Positions 11,225-23,085 of a stretch of DNA of 64,000 nt are shown piece after piece. A model generated the notes under the pieces. The model did no database searches, was not told where the DNA came from, and worked only from the letters and a program-made list of their open reading frames with translations. Source of the stretch: Phorcus lineatus (lineage: Eukaryota > Mollusca > Gastropoda > Trochida > Trochidae); the NCBI GenBank assembly GCA_921293015.1, contig OV121092.1, positions 47,639,064 through 47,703,063 of the forward strand, in the 5' to 3' direction. Each line of letters opens with the position of its first letter. Positions within the stretch are counted from its first letter, which is position 1. The position numbers and the translations under genes were made by a program.

Positions 11225-11995
11225 TGAACTTTACAAAAAAACATGTCGGCAGGCTAATATAAATGACCCCCTAAGTTTGAAAGTCAGACATACGAAAACT
11301 GGGAAGCAGAAATAGTGATATGGTGTCGAATTACGCACTTGAAGAAAGACCAGCAAGCTTTGGCAGTCGTGCTGTCGTTAACAGGCAAGGCAAGAGATTA
11401 GGCACTTGAAATATAGCTGTCGACACTTTGAACACGGATCAGGTATGGGTACGTTATTATCCACTAAGACCAGGCATTTTTAAAGGAAAAAACGGAATGT
11501 GCATATAAAGCCTATTCAAATTTTGAGCATTTCAAGAAACAAGAAAATCATGACATGAATGAATATATCCTAGAGTTTGAAAAGAGATACAATAAATCAA
11601 AGAAATATGGTATGACTTTACCAGATTCTGTTTTTGAAAATGCGAGTTTGTCAAACACAGAAAGGAAGTTAGCACTTACAGCATGTGGGGAATTAACTTT
11701 TGAAACTATGAAAAGTGCTTTAAAAAGAATTTTTGGAGGTGAAATTAGACAAACAGGGATTGAAGCTATACAGGTCAAACAAGAATATACTGCACATGTT
11801 GCACAACAATTTCCCTTTAATAACAAAAATCAAAGGGGTAAAGACCCATTAAATTGATTTGGAAAAACGTCTAGATGTGCTACTTGTGGGAATACATACC
11901 ACTGGGCTAACGATTGCCCGAATAAACACGAATCTGTTAAAATAGCTGAAGGAAAAGATGAAAACATAGAAAACTGTAATATCACTTTGTTCACA
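11225..11995 (+). pseudogene. gypsy-type LTR retrotransposon gag remnant with CCHC zinc knuckle
   Basis: The capsid-like part includes TACGELTFETMKSALKRIFG (within the open stretch 11555-11857), a pattern of invertebrate gypsy gag proteins. An in-frame TGA at 11855-11857 ends this stretch. The same frame then continues into RCATCGNTYHWANDCPNK (11873-11926), a perfect C-x2-C-x4-H-x4-C nucleic-acid-binding knuckle. The upstream part (11250-11550) carries further stops. The protein would package element RNA into cytoplasmic particles. It is broken here. Confidence 0.85.
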
Positions 11996-12029
11996 AAGGA
12001 AGATGTAGAATTTAAAGTGTTTGTTGCAG

Positions 12030-12160
12030 AGTCAATTGGATTATCCAAATTGGATACAGCTTGCACCCGAACAGTAAGTGGAAAAAAATGGCTTAATACC
12101 TTCTTCCAGTGGAGAAAAAGATATGACCATATCAGAATTCCAAGAAACCAGAGAATGTGA
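12030..12160 (+). pseudogene. retrotransposon aspartic protease start, truncated
   Basis: In the same frame as the zinc knuckle, LDTACTRTVSGKKWL carries the D-T-A triad (12053-12061) of a retroviral-type aspartic protease. The rest of the protease and nearly all of the reverse transcriptase are missing. Soon after the triad the sequence jumps to the end of the RT, and the frame closes at 12158-12160. The element is therefore internally deleted, probably by more than 1 kb judged from the usual gypsy layout. Confidence 0.7.
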
Positions 12161-12161
12161 A

Positions 12162-12600
12162 AAATATCATAGATTCCTGCCGAATCTATCAGGCACACTC
12201 TCTCCCTCTTACAAGTTACTACAGAAGGATACCAAATGGAAATGTGGAAAGCCTGAAAGCCAAGCATTTGAGAAGTTAAAACAGTCCTAAATTCATCGAA
12301 TGTACTCATACACTTCGACAGCAGCAAGCCTCTACTACTTCAGTGATGCATCGCCATATGGTGCTGGTATAGTGATAGCGCACACATTACCTGATGGAAC
12401 CGAGAAACCCATCAGTTTTGCTTCTAGGACACTATCTAAAGCAGAACAAAACTATTCACAGTTGAATCGTGTAGAGTGCAGAAATGGTATTTATTACACA
12501 AACATATGATTACACAATTTTGCATAAGAAAGGTACAGCTCAAAGAAATCCGGACGCATTGGGCAAATTACCAACTCCTGACATAAATGAATGTAGACCT
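12162..12600 (+). pseudogene. retrotransposon RT connection and RNase H remnant
   Basis: KYHRFLPNLSGTLSPSYKLL followed by AFEKLK is the end of a gypsy RT. After one in-frame stop (12288-12290) comes FSDASPYGAGIVIAHTLPDG and ISFASRTLSKAEQNYSQL, the start of RNase H including its first catalytic Asp. The last RNase H helix follows in another frame (NPDALGKLP near 12555). RNase H removes the RNA strand from the element's RNA-DNA hybrid. Stops and frameshifts make it non-functional. Confidence 0.85.
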
Positions 12601-12609
12601 GATAAAACT

Positions 12610-13280
12610 TAACTTATGCTTTATGAACTTGATGAAACACTACCTGTGAGATCAGAACATATTCGCAAGGAAACTGAGAAAGACAAAACATTGTGTCTGG
12701 TTCGAGAATATGTGTCAGAGGTTGGCCTCAACGAAGAGTACTACAAAGTTTGAACTGTACTGAGCGTCATGGATGGATGCCTATTGAGAGGTTCAAGATT
12801 AGTGATACCTGCAACTCTCAGACCAGTGATACTGTCTGAACTACACCAGTCTAATCCTGGGATAACCAGAATAAATGGCCTTGTCTGCAGCTATGTATGG
12901 TGGCCTCAACACGGAAACTCTCCGTGCAGCACTCCTATACATACATGGGAAAATCCGTCCAAACCCTTGCAACGTGTGCATATGGACTATGTGCTCGTCC
13001 GTTCATGGGATATACGTTCCTTTTGGTCATTGATGCTTATTAAAAGTGGTTTGAATGCATTCTGGTGACATCATCTACTGCGTCAGCAACTATCAACCAG
13101 CTATGTCGACTATTGGCAGCCTATTGGTTACCTGAAACAGTTGTCACAGATGCTACAGCTGCGGATTACCGATGGTCAGACGATCAAAATTCTAGCTGCA
13201 TTGGTAGTAATATAAAAATGTTGACAAAAGCCAGTGATTCCAATTTTCAACTCGGCCATTGCGAGTCAACAGGAAAATAA
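12610..13280 (+). pseudogene. retrotransposon integrase remnant
   Basis: LHQSNPGITRINGLVCSYVW (in 12769-13068) matches the N-terminal HHCC region of gypsy integrases, although the CC pair is not intact. It is followed by the start of the catalytic core (LQRVHMDY, which carries the first core Asp). A frameshift near 13060 moves the core to 13065-13280, where LPETVVTD gives the second catalytic Asp. The downstream part dissolves into unrecognisable sequence. No integrase C-terminal domain and no 3' LTR are seen. Confidence 0.8.
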
Positions 13281-14624
13281 CCCACTGACAGCAGGACGTC
13301 GTAGCTGAAGTATGACACATTCGATGCTTCCATCTACGTGCCGGCTTATTTGCCTGGTGCATACCTGTTGCGTTCATACAACAATCGCTTCGAATACATG
13401 TCATCATCGCACCATTCAGTCTGATTCAGTGAGGTTTTGTGAGACAATTTCTACATACAAATGTGTCATCGATTGGCAGACGAAGGCAGTACAATGATGA
13501 CAGGGATTCACTTGATGCCCTTTCGTTAGTGGTTTGCAACAGAAGAGTGTCATGTCAAAGATTTTGCTCTCAATGTTGTCACCCGAAGCCACGGCCAAAC
13601 GGGCCTAAAGATGCTTTTACGAATGGCCCAATTGCTGTAAAGATCCTACACGAAAAAGGACATAATCAATATAAATATCCTGAGGACGTTTGAAAATATC
13701 TTGATAGATTGGCTGTGCTCGATATAATTTAATTCCATACCAAATCAGTAATATACTTTTGCATTCGTTGTCCTTTTTAGACTAATTCAAAGTGCATGAA
13801 ACATTTCTCATTTCATAAAATATAAAAACGATTTGGCCAAATGTCCTTTGAGAACTGAGTTATATTGTCCCAGGGGTGTGTTTATTTCATGAAATAGACG
13901 ATGCTTTATAAGTAACAGAATGAAATATCCTCTCGATTGCTGAATATTCATTACTTTCAGAATCAATTATTGCATTTAAGAAGTCACACTATCACCTTAA
14001 AATGACACATTAAATATTATTTTAATTCTCTTGAGACAATCTATCATTGAAATGAATAAAATTTCAAAATTAAAGTCAACTTTAAAGCCTAGCAATGTAA
14101 ATATTCGTATGATTGGTCATGTTTCACTATTTTAAATTGTGCAACAGTATGTGGTTATTTATAGCAGTGTTTAATGTTTTAATTATATGACTTGTACTCT
14201 TAAGTAAAATAGAATTGGAGATTTAAAGCTTAATGTAGGAGATGCAATAGAGGGACATTTACACACATTTTAAAAATAAAAGTCATACAAATTAGGCAGT
14301 TCCTGGAAATCCTGGAGAATTCAAGGAATCTAAAGTACCAATGTATGATATATAAAACATTCAGATCTATAAAACAAACCTATATTAACATAAAACTATG
14401 TTATTAACAAACAGATGCACTTCAATGCAACTTTACATTCAAAGAAATACTGGCGCAGGTGTCAAATAGGACTGAAGGATATCCACAGTAAACCAGAAGG
14501 CTCATGAAAACGTGTTGTTTGATCAAACTGAAATTACAATTGACAATTTATGATTTTCACAAAAAAATGTGTTCATATGATTAATACTCATAGATTGAAA
14601 ATAAGTGAATGATGACAGGTGAGG
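13281..14624. other. no clear feature; possible decayed element tail
   Basis: 13281-13700 is less AT-rich than its surroundings and probably belongs to the decayed LTR element, but I cannot identify a domain. 13700-14624 is featureless AT-rich DNA. Confidence 0.35.
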
Positions 14625-14885
14625 TGATTTGGGGTTTAACGACGCTTTCAAGAGTATTTCACTTATATCGCGGCTGCTAGTAATATTGCAGCCTGCAACA
14701 TTGTGGCTATGCATTGTAATGAAACCTGTGAGCATCGGCTGTAACTAGCGAACCATTGTCGACACTGTGCTGAAATTCAGAGTAGCATTGCACCCAAACC
14801 TTACTGCATGTAGAACAGTCCTATACTGCAGACAAAGTTGCTGAGGGAATCGAACCACTGCTAACCACTGATCTATCCCTCCACT
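14625..14885 (-). mobile_element. tRNA-derived SINE, mollusc type
   Basis: Read on the minus strand, GATAGATCAGTGGTTAGC (A box) is followed closely by GGTTCGATTCC (perfect B box), with the anticodon part deleted. About 190 bases of body follow. The tail contains GCGATATAAGTGAAATAC and then AAAGCGTCGTTAAACCCC. A tRNA head plus a GATAT...TATT...AAAGCGGCGTTAAA tail is a SINE layout I recall from gastropod and other mollusc genomes. RNA polymerase III would transcribe an intact copy, and a LINE would mobilise it in trans. Confidence 0.7.
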
Positions 14886-15476
14886 ATTGTCGATAGAATG
14901 GGTGAATAATAGGGAACCTTGAAGGTATAGGAGGAATTACTTCTAAGTGACCACATATAACTGATTTACAAATGGATGAGAGAAACCTACAACTGAAGGG
15001 GAATAGCATACATTTACAATAGCAATACCAGTGTTTTATACGTAATTTCTGATCAATGGTTTCCTTTGTTTTGATTGATTGTATTGGTTAAACTTTCAAT
15101 AATCAGACCTCTATTGACACGTGTTTGAGGATAAACCGAATGATGACTAGAATCGGTTTCTCCACATATGTATACATTATTTTGAATTTGAAATAAGGAG
15201 CAAAACAAAACTGAGCCTCAAAAATACATATCTGATCTAGATGAAAGATTTTTAATGAGGAAAAATTCAAGAGCACAAGTTCAAACTTCAGAATTTGGTA
15301 ATTCAAAAGGTGCACAGAGTTTGTGTTGGAGTATGTCAAAGTATGTCAAAGTGTTGTTATTTTATCGAGAAGTATGACAATTAGCATCCTGATATTATCA
15401 GTTCTGTATTGGGACAATAAACAGATTTCCGTCGTAATGTGTGATAAAAAACGGACAATAGCACGCGCCAATGCAA
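14886..15476. other. no feature recognised
   Basis: Nothing beyond a short direct repeat (AGTATGTCAA twice near 15330). Confidence 0.4.
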
Positions 15477-15881
15477 CAGAGGTAGCTCCGTCATTCATTC
15501 CTATACAGCCTCTGTCTTAATACGAAGCTTAAGGTTTCTCAGGCACGAAGTGTAGAAAGCTGATTGGATGCAATCAATCTTAGTTGTGCAATCAGCAATC
15601 AATGGCCTATGTTATTTCCGTAAGCTTTCTAAAAGCTAATCTTAATTCGAATATGCACCATGCACTTTGAGTAGTCTTCACAGAACACATACGCATCATT
15701 GTATAGGCCTATGTGACAACAACTATGTTATTCATGCATGCATTCGATGTTTTAATTAGCTGAAATAATGCCAGGTAGTTTAAGTTGCAGTATTGCGCTT
15801 GTAGGGGGAAGTGCCCGAAGCTCGAGAAACCTTCGTTTTAAGACAGAGGTTGTATAGGAATTTATGACGGAGCTACCTCTG
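15477..15881. mobile_element. foldback/MITE with about 60-bp inverted arms
   Basis: CAGAGGTAGCTCCGTCAT (15477-15494) and its inverse (15864-15881) start two arms of about 60 bp. The arms continue through CCTATACA(G/A)CCTCTGTCTTAA and GGTTTCTC. The inner 280 bp show no coding sequence. No clean target duplication abuts the ends. GACAAT and GCGCCAATG occur on both sides a few bases away, which may be a decayed or composite target site. Confidence 0.75.
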
Positions 15882-16540
15882 TGGGGAGACAATGGCGCCA
15901 ATGGCTCAAACGTAATTTTGAAAACTTATTTACAACAGACACAAATACAAAGATGAGTTAAAGTGTCTAGTAGGTCATTTAACTAAAATTGATGAAAATG
16001 GAACAAAGAATTGCGACTTTTTAAATTTCAAATTTACGTTTCCAAATTTAAAGTGAAAGATGAAAACAATATTATTTTTGGGTTTATGAGATAAAGATGC
16101 AAAGTTAAGGGAGGCTAAGACAACACTAAGGACATATGGTCTTTTGGCTTTTATTTTAGCAATTTGAATAAATATAAACCATACTTTGAAAGCAACAAAC
16201 ACATTTTATTAAGTTATAAACTTGATTTACTAGCTACGATTTATTGTTATTTTTTATGAAACATTTTCACTAGCTGAAGAACGTTTATAAGCATGTTTGA
16301 TCTGGATGAAAGTAATCACCTTCGTCGACGTATTAATCGCTATGAGTGCTTAGAAAATAAAAGAAATTTGGGTCCTTTATAACAATCACTTACAATTCAA
16401 TGCAATGATATAAACAAAATCTTGAATTGAAAACAACAACAGATTTTGCTATCTAAGAATATTTAAAGCTTATGTATATCGTATACGGTGTATCATGTTG
16501 TTGTTAAGTGACAAATGTAGAAATACGAGGTTTCCTACTT
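15882..16540. other. no feature recognised
   Basis: AT-rich sequence without recognisable repeats or coding sequence. Confidence 0.4.
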
Positions 16541-16690
16541 TAGAGACCGGGTCTAAAATTGAGGCCGGGTCTCGAATAATGAGTAGACGCCTGGGGGGGG
16601 GGGGGGGGGGGGGGGGGGTTTGTTTGAAAGAAGAGACGCCGTGTTTCGAATAGACGCCATGTCTCGAATAGACGCCGGAGGATAATTGAC
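16541..16690. repeat. short imperfect repeats with 26-base poly-G tract
   Basis: Variants of GTCTCGAATAGACGCC occur about five times between 16550 and 16680. An uninterrupted run of 26 G lies at 16593-16618. The run could form G-quadruplex structures in DNA. Its exact length is hard to sequence and may be unreliable. Confidence 0.75.
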
Positions 16691-17454
16691 TTATTGAATT
16701 TTCAGTAATCTAAGTTACATGGGCAAAGCTCCCCTGATTGGTAATGATGAGCAACATGGTACAATATGTTTACGTCAAGTTACGAATAAATATTCGTGTT
16801 TTTTAAAGTGAGGTTGTCATGATATTTGAAATTGAGATAATCAATCTTGCCAAAAATATTTAGAGTCTCTTCACGAATTGAAGCTGGGGCTGCAGATGAT
16901 CTTAACAAATAAACACTGTAAGCAAGTATTCATGGAAATGCGATATGCATTAAAACGCAAATGTTTGTTTTTACAGTAACAAAAAATGGATAATTAAAGA
17001 ATGTTTCAAATTTTGTAAAGAAATAAACTCAAATTATCTTGAAGAAGTTTTCTGTATCATTATCATAACACGACCAACGGTCAAGGGTATTTTCTAATAC
17101 CAACGAGACCATGCATTCCTACGCAGTCTGATTAAAATCAACCATGTTCCAAGGGATCAAGATTCAAATTATGAACTCTATGAATATTAATAACTGAAAG
17201 ATTCAAATTGTTTAATCCTGCTTAATCCATGTGAAATTATGTCTTTCATAGGCTTTTAAGTTCCCATTACTCCAAGCGTGACGTTGCCCGCGGTCAAGGG
17301 CAGATAACTCTAAACGTCAAAACTCTAAATGGTCCATTATGAACATTGTCCCTTGATAAAAACTTGTTTTGTAATTTGAGATGAGATATTCAACTCTCCA
17401 TTCTGCCCGGATCTGCTGCTACATCTCACTTCCAGAAAATCCTGTCCAAGCAAT
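16691..17454. other. no feature recognised
   Basis: AT-rich spacer before segment A2. I find no match to A1 here. Confidence 0.4.
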
Positions 17455-17552
17455 TACTGAAGTGTCACAGTTGAGTGGAACAAAACGCATACAGCTTCGT
17501 TGTTGTGCACTGATTACATACTGAAGGGAACATATATCTGTCCCGATTAGGT

Positions 17553-18985
17553 GGTAAGATAAGATAAAATAAGATAAGATAATTCTTTATTGCCCCTTAG
17601 GGAATGCTTTGTACATGAGAGTATACAAAATAGGAACAGTTTGACACGCTTACACAAACACATACACACTCACACACATGCATGGCAATGATAAAAGATG
17701 ATTAAATAGATATACATAAATATATTAATTTGTTTTTAAGAGTAAAATACGAAATGGGCAAAGAACACATAAAACTAGGGATGTAAAACATTAAAGTAAA
17801 CTGAATAAGATTAAGATAGCATGATATAATATGTAGGGGTGGTTAACATCTAAAATCTAGCACTATTATTTAAAAGTGATATACTTGTTGGAATAAAAGA
17901 AAGCTTTGAACGGTTAGATTTAAAAAGCGGCAAAACGTACCCCTACGGCCAGAGGGTAAAAGTTGATAATAATGGTATAGGTAGTGGGAGGGGTCATTAA
18001 CAATCATTAACATTAACAAAAAGCAAGAGAAATACCGTAGTCTTTCTTTGATAGATAAATCCCAAGTTATCAAATGGAGTACCTGTTATTTTGCTGCCAA
18101 ATTTAACGATTTTCTGAAGTCTGTTTTGTTCTGCAGCGATAAAGCACCATACCAGCCTTGAATACCGAATGTTAGCACTGACTCAATACAACTTTTGTAA
18201 AACAGAGATAATATGGTGGAGTCGATGTTAAAGTTTCTCAGTTTTCGGAGACAGTGGAGGCGCCTCTCACACTTCTTGTAGATCCTGTCAGTATTTCCGG
18301 AGAATGAAATTTTGTTGTCAATCATTTTCCCTAAGTACTTGTACTCTTCTACTGCCTCAACTGCTTCATTGTCCATCCGTACCGGGGATTTTACGGTTTT
18401 CTTCTTTCGGAAGTCAATAATCAGTTCCTTTGTTTTCTTAACGTTTAAGTGAAGAAAGTTATCTTGGCACCAAGTTGAGAAGGTTGATATCTCACTCATG
18501 TATGTATCTTTGTTAGTACCAAAATGGAGACTAACGAGAGCTGCGTCATCTGCAAACTTGAAGGTGACGTTATCATCGTGAGAACTTCTGCAGTCATTGG
18601 TGTACAATATGAATAATACAGGGGAGAGAACACATCCCTGTGGTGCACCAGTGTTGATGGTGATCTTTGTCGATAGGGAGTTATTCACCTTGACATACTG
18701 TTCTCGGTTCTGCAGGAAGGAAGGGATCCATCTGACAAGTGACGGATTCACGTCCATCTCAAGTAGCTTCTGTATAGGAATATGTGGCTACATTGTGTTG
18801 AAGGCTGATGAGAAATCGGCGAAAAGTATGGGCTCCCGGTTTTTCAAGGTGGTCGTACACAGCATGCAGCAGAGACACTGTAGCATCTTCCACACTACGG
18901 TTGGGTCTAAAGGCAAACTGTAGGGGGTCTATTTTATCTTGTACTTGATTAAGGAGGCGTCTCAGAATTAACCTTTCAAAACATT
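17553..18985 (-). pseudogene. 5'-truncated LINE, Rex1/Babar-like reverse transcriptase
   Basis: Minus-strand RT in several frames. Fingers region LQFAFRPNRSVEDATVSLL lies near 18910, then FADFSSAFN after a frameshift. In the 223-codon open stretch 18086-18757 come GAPQGCVLSPVLFILYTND, the catalytic FKFADDAALVSL (FADD box) and EYKYLGKMID. The C-terminal tail, shifted to 17870-18073, has YHYYQLLPSGRRGTF, typical of Rex1-type LINEs. The 3' end is GGGGCAATAAAG followed by imperfect TTATC repeats (17553-17590), as Rex1/L2-like elements have. Frameshifts and an in-frame stop kill it. It lies within segment A2, and the matching point in A1 (about 855) is uninterrupted. Confidence 0.9.
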
Positions 18986-19700
18986 GGTGCTAAACTTCTT
19001 AATGAGAAAACTTGATTACAAGGAAATATATCTGTTGTTCTTGGTAAAGAGACAAATTATAACTAAATTAATAAAAGTTAGAAAAGATGGTTTTAATCCC
19101 AGAACACTGTCATTCACAAACTGCAAACAAATGTTCCCTTATAATGCCTTGAGCAATTATCTAGGCTCGTGTAACTGGAAAGGAATATAAATGTTTTCCT
19201 TCCAATGCGCTTATGTGAAGTGTTTTTTCTCTAAAATTACAAACTTGTGATGTGATCACGAAAATCTTATAGCTCTTCATAGTTTGAGTTCATTTTGTAT
19301 AATTGAAATGATCCCGAATTTGATTGTATAAATGCCCGTGTTAAAACACAAATGCTTCAACTTTCTGTAGAGTTTGTGAAAGACATATCTGATGTAGAAA
19401 GGTTTTATTGATTATTTCAAAAAGTCATCCAATATTTGCTAGAAAGATCTAATTTCTATTATTGAAAGATTAAATACAGGAAAATATCACTCACCTATAT
19501 TAAAGGTAAATTCATTGTTTGCAAATAACACACATATAACTTCCATCTGAAATGACTTTAATGTTCAATCGTTCAATCCCTCCACTCTGAGCGTGGTCTC
19601 ATGTATGGTATAGTTATTGTTTTTAGGCCGTCAAAGTTACAGTTCAGGTTGTCAAATGTCGGATTTTAAGGTACATTTGTTGGTTTGAAAGTGTTTGTTG

Positions 19701-19762
19701 CCACAACAGTTTTCCAACCATGGCAAGTTGTATGGTAGGTCAGCGTACTAACCATTACATAA
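19701..19762 (-). repeat. tRNA-like sequence, copy in A2
   Basis: Counterpart of 1541-1609. The A box has decayed (AGGTTATGTAATGGTTAG) and the B box reads GGTTGGAAA. Its presence in both copies dates it before the segment duplication. Confidence 0.35.
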
Positions 19763-20193
19763 CCTTATTCTACTTCGGTAAGCTTTCTTCTTTTTGACCC
19801 TAAAAGAGTTTTTATTTATATCTTCAGCTTATAGTTTTTTTACTTCTGACGGTAACAAAATGTTCCTGTACTTCTTTTGGAACCGAACGATTTAAAAAAA
19901 TGACTCATTTCAAGCAACCCTTTCATCCATTTGTTTGTAAAAGACCTTCAGAAATCTCCATTTAGTATTGATTGATCAAATGTAAACATATTCCTGGGTA
20001 TGTTACACCTTTTAATATCAGTCATTTGCACTCAGCCCACATTGCTCTGTTAAATTTTATTCCTAATTTGATGCACCAACTAATTCAAAAAGACCAATAT
20101 GGACCATGATCAATTGCGTCTTTCAATATCTCAGAAATGTGGTACTTCCAGTATAAAAGTGTGTTCTGATGTAATCACTGAACTCAATTTAAG

Positions 20194-20319
20194 GCGTTAC
20201 CAGTCTAGACAAAATAACCAAAACCTTGATATGTTGTTGGTTGATGTCAAGTTATAAAAGGATGACGAGTTTGTATAGACAGACAAGGCTATCAGGAAAT
20301 TGTTTTTACCAAACTGAGA
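20194..20319. other. highly conserved 126-bp core, copy 2 of 3
   Basis: Same length as copy 1 with 5 substitutions. In the plus frame starting CGT at 20195, this copy stays open upstream to about 20080, where copy 1 has a stop (GAA here, TAA there). It closes at a TAA in the position where copy 1 has TGA. The protein read there (containing LRRYQSRQNNQNLDMLLVD) is not one I recognise, and upstream substitutions are mostly non-silent. Confidence 0.7.
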
Positions 20320-21100
20320 CCAGACTGAAATATGGCCTGATTGATCAGTGATCCGGTTGGTGAGTTCAGAAGACTCTCATTAATGATGTGGTATTTCAAG
20401 TTGACATATGTAAAAGAAAAGGGAGATGAGATGTTATATCAGCAGCGATTTCGATCTAAACAACATTGATACATGTGTCATCATACTCTAAAATTCCATC
20501 TTTGCGCTATCATTAATATCAGTATTCAATTTTGGGTTTTATATATTGTTTCTTCATATATCAAAACAAAGACTTAAAGGTATTATCTTCTATCATCACC
20601 CCTATCGTTTCCGGCGATATGATAATTAATGAATTGTGCTCTGAACATATAAACATTTACAAATGCTGTTAACATATACACAAGCTCATTGTAAATTTCA
20701 AATCTTAGCTGTCCGATCTGATGTTTTCTATAAGTTAAATTCACAAGACTGATGTTTCAAATATTCGAACAATTGAGAGACGTGTCAATAAATCTTTTAC
20801 CCTGTATTAGCACTCATTTAGCTCGAAATGGGACCACAAAGGTACAAATTCCTTATAAACTTCATCGTACCACTTTTGAACTTCACGACTTGCTATCCAC
20901 TTTGATTAATTGTGATTCTTTAGTCCAGATTATGACAAATATCAATTAACAGCCTTAATGAAAACATTTTTGTCGGACTTGTCAACAGTTCTTTAGTAAT
21001 TAAGGAGTCCTATTGAGTCATGTTATGTCCTCTTTACAGAGATTCCCAGAGTTGTAATTGTCCACCCTATCTTCTAAAGAAGGAAAGAAGGACGTCAGTA

Positions 21101-22550
21101 GACTATGCTGTTATGCAGGATATACATCGTTAAATTACTGTCTTATTTTGTTTTCATAAATAAAGGATTAACATTCTTTTTAACATAACTTTTTTTTAGC
21201 AAATTTCCTTCTAACATTTTCGTCAACACAATGCTGGAAAATGACATTTGTTAGCAAAATTAAGTGAATAATTGTATTTCTTCAAAAAGTAACTTATATG
21301 CCTATTTACCAACAATATTAACACAAGGAGAAGGACAATTCTATTCGTTTTGTCTTTGACAATGGCTTTTCCATGTCTCACGTTTCATCTAAAGGAGTAA
21401 TATCTCTTAGGCGATGATCTAGTGTCTAGCTATTGATTGCAAGAATATCAATGTTTTTATGTTTACAATTCAGTTTGTGTACTGATGATTGCATATTTAA
21501 AATTGAAAAGAAAAAAACATTGTTCAGTTAAGTTTAAAATGATTTCAAGTTTCATATTGTCATAAAGTTCCTAATTCTACCCACTATATTTCAAACTATA
21601 CAAGTCAATAAAACAATCTACATGTACAAAGTGACATAAATACTTTGCTCCAATGAATATGTTGGGAACTTATCAAATCAGGAGTGTTTTTATTGTGAAC
21701 AGAAATCTGGTTAATCTATGTAAATAATTTGTAAATCATCTTTTTATTATCAAAAGGATTGGTAAATGACGATAAGGAAAGTGAAGTTTAATGCTAAGCT
21801 CACAAAGTTTTCACTAAACTTGAGAATAAGACAAAACATCACGTTTGATGGCTCCCATGGAATATAATGCATGTTCCCTTTCTACACATTCATTGCAGTA
21901 AAAGGATGCATATGGAAAGAAGCCCTATTCAGCACGTTCAAACATAACTCTTAGACGCAGTATTACCTCTCATTTAGACAGAAACAAACTGGTATACTGG
22001 AGGCTGCTTTATAGCAGATCAGAGATGAAAACAACTTTATATGGTAAACCATGCCCCTCAGGGCACAACTAGAATATGAAAAAGATTAAATTTGTGTATT
22101 TGTGTGATCAATCAATCAACTCTATGTACGCCAATGAAGTTTTTCAAACATTCCATTCGCCACCATTGATATTTCAAAAAGTTTTCAGTATATCAACACT
22201 CTTATCACAGGCACACAAACACATTTCTAATAACTCATGCATCATTATTTCTAATTAAATCCATTGTTATCAAACTTTATTAGAAATCCTGGGGGTGGTG
22301 AACAAAGATGATTCGACTTTTTATGCATCATAAGGCGTGTTCTTATTTGGGTAACTTGCTTTGATTGCAGATAATTTTTTTTAGTGAAATAGGTTTATGT
22401 TCTTGACACTCATTGTTTGCATATCCAGTCTTACTTGTTTCCAACATGTTCTAAATTAAGATGCAACTATGGACAGAAATTATTCTATAAAATTTGCGAC
22501 AGATTTGTTGACTTGTTGACTTTGTTGAATATTTGTTACCACTGGTTGAA
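21101..22550. other. no feature recognised
   Basis: DNA inside A2 with no counterpart seen in A1. No coding or repeat signature, only small chance reading frames. Confidence 0.4.
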
Positions 22551-22552
22551 AA

Positions 22553-22807
22553 TTAGTCGAAAACTAACAATATATAAAATTCGTCTTCTGTTTGACCAGA
22601 AGAACAATACGAACATGACAAATCATCTACTGTATCGTTATCTTTTCTAAACGTCTGTATTTTAAACGAGTGGAGTGAAATTCTAAATTTACAGAAATTT
22701 CTCAAAAGTGACTTATCATTCAGAACACTTATATACTTTTCCGGTCCGAACACTGATTTACAAGGGTAAAAACGATTCAATTGGATAAATGAACTGTTTC
22801 GGGCCAA
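22553..22807 (-). pseudogene. LINE C-terminal fragment
   Basis: The 84-codon minus-strand frame contains FCKFRISLHSFKIQTFRKDN followed by LSCSYCSSGQTEDEFYILLV. This is the CxxC...EDEFHFLL-type block that ends CR1/I-like LINE proteins, comparable to LCNSAIEDEVHFTFVC in the LINE at 2961-4275. No polymerase motifs accompany it, so this is a short relic. Confidence 0.6.
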
Positions 22808-22904
22808 TTCTTAATAAATATATGTCTTATTCGTTGCTTAAATATTGACAAAAATATTTCTCTATCACCGACGTCTTGATTTACCAAGCAAAAGAAAAAA
22901 TCAA

Positions 22905-23085
22905 CATGCCTTCCTGACCGTGGGTTCATTGTCAAATGATCTGCGACCTTGCTTTAAGTCAGCTGATAATTTTGCAACAGTAGAATAATTATGGAGCCTC
23001 TTTCCCATACACATTGGTCATACGTTTATGTATATTCGGTCGCATTCATCCTTGGGACATGATAAAAAAAATTGAATCAAGTTGG
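22905..23085 (-). pseudogene. mariner transposase N-terminal fragment
   Basis: Minus-strand peptides RMTNVYGKEAP and, one frame over, YSTVAKLSADLKQGRRSFDN match the DNA-binding region of mariner transposases (usual form ...YG..APSYSTVAKW.AEFKRGR.S..D.P). A frameshift lies at the join and a stop follows soon after. The catalytic domain and terminal repeats are absent. Confidence 0.6.

Larger units (their letters stand above)
17455..21100. repeat. segmental duplication A2, left part
   Basis: Second copy of the segment at 760-4300, in the same orientation, split by the Rex1-like LINE at 17553-18985. Before the LINE it matches 790-855 and after it 856-2960. It lacks the LINE present in A1 at 2961. 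It carries its own version of the 126-bp core (20194-20319). Confidence 0.85.

Noticed and set aside
18597..18923. 108-codon plus-strand frame
   Set aside because: Shadow of the minus-strand Rex1-like reverse transcriptase.
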